In this document: in pieces, positions 55,221 through 64,000 of the stretch
How positions within the stretch are numbered: position 1 is the first letter of the stretch
Layout of the letters: the number at the start of each line of letters is the position of its first letter
DNA from: Brachycybe producta
Lineage: Eukaryota > Arthropoda > Diplopoda > Playtdesmida > Andrognathidae
NCBI GenBank assembly: GCA_036925085.1
Contig: JAUPFP010000041.1
Span: 1,332,001 to 1,396,000, forward strand
Reading direction: 5' to 3'
DNA: 64,000 nucleotides
The notes under the pieces: model-generated
What the model was told of the DNA's origin: nothing
The model's database searches: none
Seen by the model: the letters and a program-made list of their open reading frames with translations, nothing else
Translations under genes and position numbers: made by a program

Positions 55221-55542
55221 GCCTGTGATAAATTCTAGTTTAATTTTGCTACTATCATCCCCTTCCCTTTTTATATTTGAAAGAGAAAATTAGTTTTTCA
55301 TTTTCACTGGTGTGCGCATGCGCGTCGTTTGTTCCTTTTTTACTCCTTTCATTTCAATTTCAGTCACCCCTCCCACTTTTTCCCCCTCCACGTTTCTTTC
55401 TCCCCACCCCCTTCTACACTTTCCAACCGTTTCCCCCTCTCCAATTTAATATCATGGGGTTCTTGGATGGGGAGTGTGCAACATATAGTTGACCTTGAGA
55501 AAAAAAGCGGTTCATTCATTTAAATTTACATAAATTCCTATG

Positions 55543-55544
<2 letters not shown>

Positions 55545-55576
<32 letters not shown>
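55545..55576. repeat. (CA)n microsatellite
   Basis: About 16 CA units between the two duplicated segments. Confidence 0.95.
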
Positions 55577-55578
<2 letters not shown>

Positions 55579-56359
55579 GGCTTAATATATATATAACTAG
55601 TGGGGTAACCCGTCATAAATGACGGGAACAAAATTCACAGGCAATTGTGCGCATGCGCGTCGTTTATTCCTTTTTTACTTCTTTTATTTCAATTTCAGTC
55701 ACCCCTCCCACTTTTCTCTCTCTCTCTCTCCCCCTTCTACACTTTCCAACCTTTTCCCCTCACCCTCTCCCACTTTTCTCTCTCTCCCCCTTCTACACTT
55801 TCCAAAGGAAGAGTTCAACATATAGTTGACCTTGAGAAAAAAAACGGTTCATTTATTCAAATTTATATAAATTCCGAAGTGCTTCAATGGTTTTGTTACT
55901 CCACACACACACACTGACCTGGGATATTATATACATAATTTTATCATTTCCGTGTCCGCATTCTCTTGTGTGCATTTATGACAATGGGTTTTTTATCTGT
56001 GCGCAATTTTCGTGTGGGCTTTTTTCATGCGCGTTTTTTATTCTTCACAAAACCGGATTAAATATTTAAATTATCTCACCTAACACGTGGCCCTCGAGCT
56101 GATTGTAACATTTTATTGAGTTGAATATTAACATAGAATACATGTATTTGATTAAGAAGTTATGAAAACGTGATATATGACAACATTGGCAACTGAGTAG
56201 AGAGGTAGATTTTCGTTTTTTGAAATTTATAGTGTTATTTTGGTGACACATAAAAAGACTTTTAAAAACTATTTTGGCAATTGTTGTGTAAGTCTTGACA
56301 ATATTCTGACAAAAGAAAATCCTGGGGCTTCTTTGAATATGGTTTTTGAGATATAGACA

Positions 56360-56890
56360 TTTGCCCTAAAGACACTTGCCCTATGGACACTTGCCCTATG
56401 GACACTTGCCCTATGGACACTTGCCCTAAAACCATTGGCAGTAAAGGGACATTTGTTCAAAAGACACTTGTCCTAAAAGGACGTTTGCCCTAAAGCCCCA
56501 TAAGACAAAGAAGAACGTTTGTCCTAAAACCATTTGCCCTAAAGGGACATTTGCCCTAAAGGGACATTTGCCCTAAAGGGACATTTGCCCTAAAGGGACA
56601 TTTTCCCTAAAGAGACATTTTCCCTAAAGGGACATTTGCCCTAAAGGGACATTTGCCCTAAAACACTTGCCCTAAAAGGTATTTTATCCTAAAATCATTT
56701 GCCCTAAAAGGTATTTTATCCTAAAACCATTTGCCCTAAAAGGTATTTGATCCTAAAACCATTTGCCCTAAAGGGACATTTACCCTAAAGAAACTTGCCC
56801 TAAAAGGACATTTACCCTTAAGACACTTGATCTAAAAGGACGTTTGTCCTAAAACCATTTGCCCTAAAGAGACATTTGCCCTAAAACCAT
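56360..56890. repeat. Minisatellite of 17-bp units (gggacatttgccctaaa)
   Basis: Roughly 30 degenerate units with variants (tatggacacttgccc, aaaggtattttatccta). An inverted short copy (tagggcaaatgtccc) lies at about 57,004-57,056. The unit itself contains short self-complementarity (GGGAC / GCCCT). No coding sense. Confidence 0.9.
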
Positions 56891-57061
56891 TTTTTTCTTC
56901 TCTTTTCATACGGTTGAGTGTCTTTTGATGGAGTATGTTAAATAGGTTCTGCACTCTGCAGACAGACAAAAAACGCCACATGACGTAAATTTACACTACT
57001 GATTAGGGCAAATGTCCCTTTTGGACAAGTGTCTGTATACAGAGCAAGTGTCTTCAGGATA

Positions 57062-57761
57062 AATGTCCCACACCCATGGTTTTTCAATATTTGAACGAAG
57101 TGGAGCGGGTTCAAGATAAAAAAAAATATGTAAAAAGGAGCACGCATCACGTGGAACTAGCCTTAGCCATAAAAACAATGATGCCACGTCATCTGATAAT
57201 GTTATGAATCGTTGCTTATCGTTTTATTTTTTTTCCAAATTAGTCTTCTGCTTATGCTTAGTCGTTTTTAAACTACAATGCGTGTACTTTTCATAAAAAG
57301 TTCTACGTAACGCCATACACAACAGAAGCACTCACTGACGCACGCAGTAAAGCAGATACCAAACACAGCCTAGAACATCTGTGAATAATAACTGAGATAA
57401 ACGAAAGCTGCTGTGCAGCCTTGGATTAGGTAACAATGTATAAAGTAAATTAGTAATCCCAATGAAAATAACCTACCGAAATGCGATAAGCTTATTCACA
57501 GTTAACTTTCATTTTTCATATGAAAGTTTTGTTTTAATTAACATTAAAATGAAAGAATTATTAGTTTGTATATATAAAATATATGATATGAATAAATTAA
57601 ATTTCTTTAAAAAAACGTTTACATTAAACTGAAACGTGGCGTTTGCTTAACACTAATAACAATTTATCAGTAAACAAATAAATAAATTTTGTAAAAATAA
57701 GAAAATTTCCAATGTGATAATTATTTAAAACAATACTAAATTACAAAATAGAATAATACTC
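57062..57761. other. Intergenic DNA, no gene seen
   Basis: AT-rich and nondescript. Confidence 0.5.
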
Positions 57762-58001
57762 AGGGCCGGATCTAAGCAAGCCAGAAATTTTAGCGCCCGC
57801 CACCAGTGAAAGGGGGAAAATGTAATATGAAAAATTTAATGTAAATATCTGGTGCTTTCAGTCTCCCTCTCTCCGAGAAGGAAAAGGTTTTTTTTAGTTT
57901 TCTCCTTCAAGCAGGAAAAAAAAAACTCGTTTAGCGCCCCCACCCTCCTGGCTTGGCGCCCAGGCAGAAAATCTGGAGCGCCCCCAACAATATCCGGCCC
58001 T
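57762..58001. mobile_element. MITE with AGGGCCGGAT ends
   Basis: 240 bp with perfect 10-bp inverted ends (AGGGCCGGAT / ATCCGGCCCT) and inner tagcgccc / ggcgccc words. Such ends are common in invertebrate non-autonomous transposons. Confidence 0.6.
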
Positions 58002-58792
58002 AATCATACTATATGATAGACAAAAAATTTTTTTATACAAAGTAAAACAAGAAGGAGCCTCAAAAATGGCGGCTAAATTTCATTTTTGTTTTTCTCCCTT
58101 GCTAGAATTTGCAAGAACCAGTGCAATAATTATTTTGTAGGTGCTACCCTCTGTGTTTGTGTGAACCATTTATAAACACTTTTATAGAAAGACAATGAGA
58201 GTTTCGTGGACGTTATTCCGGTCCACCCTCGAGCCTGGTTGATTTGGCCACAACTTCTATATAAGCTTAGTATAGGTAATTTTAAGAGAAAAATTTTCAT
58301 TATTTACAAAACCCTGTGCATGCTTTCATTTTTTGGAAATTTTAAAGAATTTTAATTTTAAAGGTAACTCTGCAAGCAGCTATGAAGGCCTGTAGCAGCA
58401 GGACAAGATTTCAAGTGCAGCAATGCAACACAAAAGACATTGTCAAACCCAAGTAATGCAACTAATAAAAAAATTTCAATGTACCCACCCTGGTGCAGTT
58501 GATAAAATGTTTTGTCAGAAAAACCTATACCCAACCCATACCCAACCCATACCCAAAATATACAGAAATATAAAGATTATTTCAAGTTAGCCTAGAACAG
58601 GAGAGGAACCTTCTAGATTTCATTTAACAAGAGGCTCTGAAAGCCTATTTGTTACGCCCTTATTATACACCGCAATTACCACAGACAATATACAGTTTAA
58701 TAAGACACCTTTTAGAAATCAATGATTGGACCCTTAGGAATTAGATATATTCATTCCAATATGTATTTCAATATTTCTCGTGTAAGTCTAAG

Positions 58793-58934
58793 GGCCTTGG
58801 CACACAAGCGACCTTTAAAGACTTTGTGGAGACAAAAAGAAGTCAAAGATTGTGCAGGTGTCGTTGAAATGCATTTTCAACGTAAAGACACCAACCTCGG
58901 CACATAGGCCTACTTTTAACTGCGTGCCAAGGTT
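58793..58934. mobile_element. MITE with CCTTGGCACRCA ends, copy 1
   Basis: Ends ggccttggcacacaagcg and the inverted gcgtgccaaggtt. Same family as 61,104-61,287. No clear target duplication. Confidence 0.55.
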
Positions 58935-59733
58935 GGCGCCTTTGCATGGAAATTAAATTGCGACGACAGTCCACCGACCTTCGACTTCATTTTGTCCTAG
59001 AAAAGTTTTTCAAAAGTAGAACTGACAGTAACTTATTTCCATTTCAAAGGGGTTCAAGCGGTAACAAATCTCCAAAACTCGTAACGCTGAATGATAAATG
59101 CTGTTCTCCTTCAGTACATTACGAAAACATCCAGTGGTCACAGCAACAATTGAGACCAGTGGTCAACAGATCTGAATTTACGTTTAGTGCCTGCGTATTC
59201 TGCATGAGGAGAATATTCTTCTCTTCAAGCAAAATAAGGAAAGGTGACATCAAAATGATGTTAAATTGAGTGAGTTGATTACTTCTACTTAAATTCAGCT
59301 AATTAATCCATGACGTCAAGTTCTCCTCTTCTGCATATAAAGAATTAAATTCTCCCCATACATAAAACAGGTATTCAATCAGTTTTGATTCCTCTCCTGA
59401 AAATCACGCAACAACAAAGAATCAAATCATCTTAATGTTTTGGAGACTTTTTCCTTAAAAAAGTTCCGAAATCTTTGAAAACCCACAATGACAACTTAAA
59501 TGATCACAAATGGTATACACGTTCAATAAGTCACTATAACCAAGGGCTTCGTTACAGAAAATGATGACAACATTAGGAAAATCAAATTTCATGTTCAACC
59601 ATTTTTTTTGTTTCAGGTCTGCCTATTACAAAGTTGTCAATTAGTTTGAGACTTAACCTAAACAAGCGAAAGTTAAACGAAATAAATCGTTTCAATAAGA
59701 AATGAAAATTTCAAAAATAATTGACAAAAAAAG
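58935..59733. other. Intergenic DNA downstream of carbonic anhydrase, no gene seen
   Basis: A 107-codon plus-strand frame (58,946-59,269) partly overlaps the flank of a MITE and has no recognisable motif. I do not call it. No minus-strand AATAAA for the enzyme gene was found close to its stop. Confidence 0.4.
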
Positions 59734-62700
59734 CTAAGATTCAATTATCATATGTAACTTTTTGACAACTCTGCCGTTCAACTCGTGAATATGACGATAA
59801 TTACTAAGCAGTGGATGGTTGGGGTGATCCGTAACCACTTTACGCAAATGTGCCAACTACGACAAAAAATGAAATCATTTCCAAATTTATAGAATTAAAA
59901 CATCAGTCGAAAAAAATTAAATAGAATAGAATGTAGCCATCTACCTGTTCCTTAGTAACTTTCATTTTTTTGGTAGCCACAAACCATTTAACAATTGGAT
60001 TGCATTTTGGTGTGGTCAATGAGCCATCGTAGTCAAGAACTAGGTTCTCGCCACCTTCTGAAGTTGGTAAAAAATCTTCTGGGCGCATGTTTTTATCATT
60101 GTGAAACGAATGTTCTTCATTTAATGTGTGAACCACTTTGGCTATGTCGCTGAACAGTTTTGTGAAGTGTTCACTTTGGGATTCGTGAGAAACCTTTTAT
60201 GCAAAAACAAGTTTTTAAGATTAATTTGAGTGGCTATTTTTTTTAGCAAAAGTTTGTTAAAATTGCTAAACGAAATTGCTAATGCAAACATTGCAGATAC
60301 AAACATTGCAGATGCAAACATTGCTAAATGCAATTGCTAATGCTAAATATGCTTTCATATAACTCAGCAGAATCACTGGAAGGTAACCTATCAATGGATT
60401 GACATTGGTCAGTTAATTTTAAAAAACAAAATAAATCTACTAACCTCAAATAAAACACCAATAACAGCCAAGGCCGCACGATCATGTAGATGCTTTTCCG
60501 CTTCTTTCACAGTACCATACTCTTTTTTTACGTGAACCATATGCGCCTAAAGAAATATAAAGTGTCATATAAAACACTGTTGAACATTTTTATGTGGGAT
60601 GTGTTATTAATGTTATAAAAATGTTTTGAAAAGAATACACAATTCTCACATTTTTTTAAAACATGCAATTTTAATATTAATTGTAGCAGCATTTGTTTTT
60701 AGCAATTTTTTTTATGTCTATAAATGTATAAATGTATTCCGATGAACTAAAAGTAACGAAGTTGTATCACCTCTCACCACCTCACTGGGAAAGAAATGTC
60801 ATCAAAAATTCTGAATTAACTTGAAGATATTTTTGTGACATTCTCAAATAGTAATAAAATAGCTGTATTTCGATCGGCACCGTCCAAAGATTATCTTGCA
60901 TTAAGTACATTCAGAGTTGTTGAAGTCATTTATCTTTCAGAGCAACGCTAACAAGAACTTCATGACCGACAGAGATAGAACTGAGGCATATTTTTGGTTC
61001 TTGTCTTCAAATGTAGAGTGGAAACCCTTTAACACGAAATAGATGGAGGTAGAATTTTTTTTTGTTAAAAGAATTTCTTGTTAAAATTTTATGCTACTCT
61101 AAGAGCCTTGGCACACAAACCACTTTTTAGTTGTCGAGTTCGACCACAAAATTAATTCCGCGTGTGGCTCAGGGCAAAGGTCTGACGTCCATTTCATAGC
61201 AATACTATGTCAACCCCAGCCCAACCAACTGCGGTAACATTTTGCAGTCGAACTTGAATACTCAAAAATGGTCTGTGTGCCAAGGTTCTAAGGAACTGGA
61301 CAGAATAATAATGTATATTACATTTTATCCTACTTTTCATGTTATCTGTTTTCGTGTTAAACGTTTTCCACTATACTTAAGACTATGGAATTATTTTCCT
61401 GTAGATAACTCTTTCATTAGTAGGATTCCAACTTGGGGGGCGGTGTTTTCAGGATCTCACTTTGAAACAAAGTTTTTAGTTATCGAACTGTAGAACAACT
61501 AAATAAATTGTCGAGAAAATGTGATTGAAGTACTTAATTTCTTTGGAGTGCGAAAAAAAGTGTTATTGCCTTTTCTTTACCCCCTACCTTCTCGGCAACT
61601 GCGCATAAACTTCGCTAAACTCAGGGGGAAAATTACGACAAGCCGGTCCTGGCAACTATTTATTCCATCTGCAACAAGCCTCTTAAGCTGATTGCAAATG
61701 TACCGCCAAAATATTAGCGAAAAGTGCAATTAAGACTTCCCGTCAAGATAATTACTCCTACAGTTCTTTATAACAGTGCCATCATTTTCATAACTTACTA
61801 AAACATACAGCTACTAAATTACACACATTAAAAATATCTGAATTGTGGAATATATGAAGAAATGCATTGGTTGCACAAGCTGTAGTCAAGTATACATGGT
61901 TTATGGTTCCCCCATTTACCATAGTCCCAATTATATTATTAATGTGGAAAATGACATCAAATGGCTTTAAATGAATGAACTCAGAACGGACTTGTCAATG
62001 TTTACCACGGAAATTCACCCCTCTAATCCTACCACCCATTCGCTCACTCCATTCGTCTCACGTATTCAATTCAACTTCAAATTCAACTCAGTCTGTGAAT
62101 GCTCGTGTCTTCCCTTACGGGGATGTATATTTAATAAGTCATTAAGTAGGGCAATATTATCATCTGTCCGTAAAGGGCAAGGCTTTGTTCATTTCTTCGG
62201 CATGCTAATGATTCCGATTCCGTATTCACAGCATAGTTAATCAGAGCCATTTTAAAATTGATAAGTTACTTCTAATGCAGCTCTTCCACCGACGTCGTGT
62301 TCAGATCCCTCGTCATCTTCGTGCCCCCAGTGGAAATGGATTGAATCCAGTAAATAATCACCGTGTAGTGACTCCATGTTAAGTTTCGGAACTGGATTCA
62401 TTGTGTTCAGCTTAACAACAACTTTGTATGCAAAAATAGAAAGTAAAATTCAAAGCGTGTGATTAGATAAAAATTATTCGTATAAAGAAATCAATAAATG
62501 TGTTTGCCATATTATTATCTTACTTGTGTGGCCATTGTTAGTTACTGTAATACCAGAGTGAGATTGTTTGTAATGCTTCAGTTTTAGTTTGTGGTTGACA
62601 AATTGTGCATCGTGGATATTGAGGCGAACCGGAGATTGGTTTTCTCCGCAACAGTGAGAGTCGGGTACAATTCTACACCAATGTTCTGGCCCTGTAAAAA

Positions 62701-62795
62701 CAAAGAATTAAGGAAATTATTAGAAAAAGCCTTAAAATTAATAAGACGTCTCTTACCATTATGTTCACCATATCCCCATTCGTCTGTTGCCTCCA
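59734..62795 (-). CDS. Secreted alpha-carbonic anhydrase (5' signal exon not found)
   Basis: Zinc enzyme hydrating CO2 to bicarbonate. Six minus-strand exons: 62,757-62,795; 62,524-62,691; 62,270-62,421; 60,445-60,546; 59,945-60,193; 59,734-59,856. All have GT-AG borders and consistent phases, giving about 276 residues. Motifs in order: WGYGEHNGPEHW, QSP, NNGHT (proton-shuttle His64), HFHWG (zinc His94 and His96), GSEH (Glu106), EAHMVH (zinc His119), SLTTPKC (Thr199) and LLSNYR near the end. Cys before QSP and Cys after TTP match the C23-C203 disulfide of extracellular forms. All catalytic residues are present. No GPI or membrane tail follows. The first exon is preceded in frame by a hydrophobic stretch without Met, so the start must come from an undetected upstream exon. 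Confidence 0.92.
60547..62269. other. Intron 3 of carbonic anhydrase, with a MITE
   Basis: 1.7-kb intron, otherwise unremarkable. It contains the transposon at 61,104-61,287. An 89-codon plus-strand frame at 61,971-62,240 overlaps the enzyme exon border and has no support. Confidence 0.7.
61104..61287. mobile_element. MITE with CCTTGGCACACA ends and CTAAG target duplication, copy 2
   Basis: 184 bp, with inverted ends agccttggcacacaaacca and tggtctgtgtgccaaggtt, flanked by CTAAG on both sides (61,099-61,103 and 61,288-61,292). Non-coding, inside the carbonic anhydrase intron. Confidence 0.75.
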
Positions 62796-63000
62796 CTTCA
62801 ATAATAAAAATGAGTAAAATAAATACATGACATATAAAATAATCAATGTAAACAGTACTGAATTTCTGTAATAAAATTAAGACTTAAGATTTAAGTCATT
62901 TCCTTGTATAGAAATAAATATTTACATGTGACTGTAAAAGTCCCACAGATATATTTTATTATATACGAGCATATTTAACAAGTAGATTAAATTATAAAAG
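62796..63000. other. Upstream flank of the first visible carbonic anhydrase exon
   Basis: In frame with the first exon the minus strand encodes a hydrophobic run (FILLIFII) but lacks an ATG. An acceptor-like ttattacag lies about 70 nt upstream. The true 5' exon is not visible. Confidence 0.4.
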
Positions 63001-63531
63001 TGTGACACGCCACGTTATGGGTGTCTGGGCTGTTGGGGGTTGTTAATAAATGTGCTGCATAATCTCTATGAAGAGATCGATCATCGTATCGATCTCCCTT
63101 CCTTTCCTCCCTTTCTCTTTTAAATTGTTAGCTGGCTTCATGAGGCCGGGCTGATGACAGCTGATCTGTCACGGCTGATAGGTGAATTGGCCAATCAGGT
63201 GATCGCTACGTCACAAAAGGGGCGTAGACGATCGCTATCAAACTGAGAGGCAAATTCAAATATCAGCAGTTCTTTCTCAGCTGATCATCAATCTGGACGC
63301 ATCGTCATTTTGGTGTTCCGGGAAAGGAACAGTCTTCGAGCCTTTTGAGGTTCTTATTTTATAAAGTGTCTTCGTCATTTGTTATGTCTTGTATATATTT
63401 TATTAAAAGTTCGTTTCTACATTCTCTCCGGCTCCGTCTAAACTTTATTTAGGGACATAAAATCGAGTGAGCGTAGGTTCAGGTTCCCCACGAAGTAGGA
63501 CCGCCCGGAAACAGAATCTCGGCGTGTTACA
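63001..63531 (+). mobile_element. Solo LTR, AAAG target duplication
   Basis: 531 bp from tgtgacacgcc to ggcgtgttaca (ends are inverted copies except one base), flanked by AAAG (62,997-63,000 and 63,532-63,535). It contains ttttataaagtg (TATA-like). End sequences resemble the solo LTRs at 38.8 and 42.0 kb. Confidence 0.75.
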
Positions 63532-63535
63532 AAAG

Positions 63536-64000
63536 TGTACATGTTAAGAGTTTACGAAAAACGTAGTCTTAAATAAGATGCATATTATGCGCACCACTCA
63601 CACTGTACAAAAGTAAATGTTTGGCGCATTGGCGCCTAGAAGAATCAGTGCAGGTGGCATTTGCAATGTCTTTTTTTTCATTTGTGTAACTAACTTCAAC
63701 AATGAAATTTAAAGCGAAACAAATTTTTGGCGATTGATGATTACTTCACAATTGTCACTTCGGCCACAAACTGAGAAACACTTGCTTTTTTTGCTTTGCC
63801 GTTTTTATAATAGTATTCTTGCACTATTTAAGTTTAGCTGTATTCACTATATTATCATTATTACTAATATTCACAATAAAATCAACTTAAGTTATTACTT
63901 GCTAAATGATAATGACAGTTTTTTTAAGTTAGAACTACACCCCAACTAAAAACCACAAATTTAAAGTGCAACTCTCAAATTAAAATTTCTAATAAAATCT
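63536..64000. other. AT-rich DNA to the window end, no gene seen
   Basis: No supported feature. A missing signal-peptide exon of the carbonic anhydrase could lie here or beyond. Confidence 0.45.

Larger units (their letters stand above)
55048..55890. repeat. Direct duplication carrying a foldback in one copy
   Basis: Segments 55,051-55,540 and 55,602-55,880 share aacccgtcat, a gcgcatgcgcgtcgttt box, a pyrimidine-rich stretch and gttgaccttgagaaaaaaa. The first copy alone contains foldback copy 3, so the insertion postdates the duplication. Each starts with a palindrome (CCCGTCATTAATGACGGG at 55,058; one-base variant at 55,609). Confidence 0.65.

Noticed and set aside
56360-56890. CRISPR-like array
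   Set aside because: Units are contiguous minisatellite repeats without unique spacers, in a eukaryotic context.
58946-59269. 107-codon plus-strand frame
   Set aside because: No recognisable motif, no splice context, partly next to a MITE end; length is compatible with chance.

Overview
This is a eukaryotic window, AT-rich and intron-bearing, full of microsatellites and small inverted-repeat transposons. It is most likely from a protostome animal, probably an arthropod. The best host marker is an intronless large-Maf bZIP transcription factor on the minus strand (about 2.6-4.3 kb) whose basic region ([15 protein letters not shown]) looks more protostome than vertebrate. The other host genes are a secreted alpha-carbonic anhydrase (six exons, minus strand, 59.7-62.8 kb; signal-peptide exon not found) and an adjacent diverged carbonic-anhydrase-like gene (three exons, minus strand, 50.0-53.7 kb) that has lost the visible zinc ligands.

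The centre, 13,552-33,452, is one 19.9-kb Ty3/Gypsy-class endogenous retrovirus-like element. It has two 2,558-bp LTRs that I read as identical, a 4-bp GCTC target duplication, a tRNA-Ser-type primer binding site and a polypurine tract. Its order is 5' LTR, a 1.75-kb leader with a strong splice acceptor, ORF1, an array of nine small cysteine-rich ORFs, gag (three CCHC knuckles), pol (protease, RT, RNase H, integrase; broken by a one-base shift in a T run), an acidic pol tail, a repeat-rich spacer, env, a repeat-rich 3' region and the 3' LTR. Env has the two-glycoprotein layout of phlebovirus Gn/Gc precursors. A splice donor in the LTR and acceptors just before ORF1 and env suggest spliced subgenomic mRNAs.

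The most novel item is the array between leader and gag (18,321-20,883). It holds eleven copies of a module C-x5-C-x12-15-C-x2-H-x3-[F/Y], distributed over nine ORFs of four paralogous types. I do not recognise this spacing as a known zinc finger. The ORFs abut or overlap, and one copy carries an in-frame stop. It looks like an accessory-gene cluster that grew by tandem duplication inside a retroelement.

Outside the element, 33.5-50 kb is a graveyard of older elements: solo LTRs at 38.8-39.6 and 42.0-42.7 kb, an LTR-like block at 40.1 kb, an unassigned GC-rich degenerate coding region (43.0-45.3 kb), a gag-protease remnant (46.7-48.6 kb) and a tandem LTR-like pair (48.65-49.75 kb). Another solo LTR lies at 63.0-63.5 kb. 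Foldback and terminal-inverted-repeat elements are scattered throughout, several of them in the introns of the carbonic-anhydrase-like gene.
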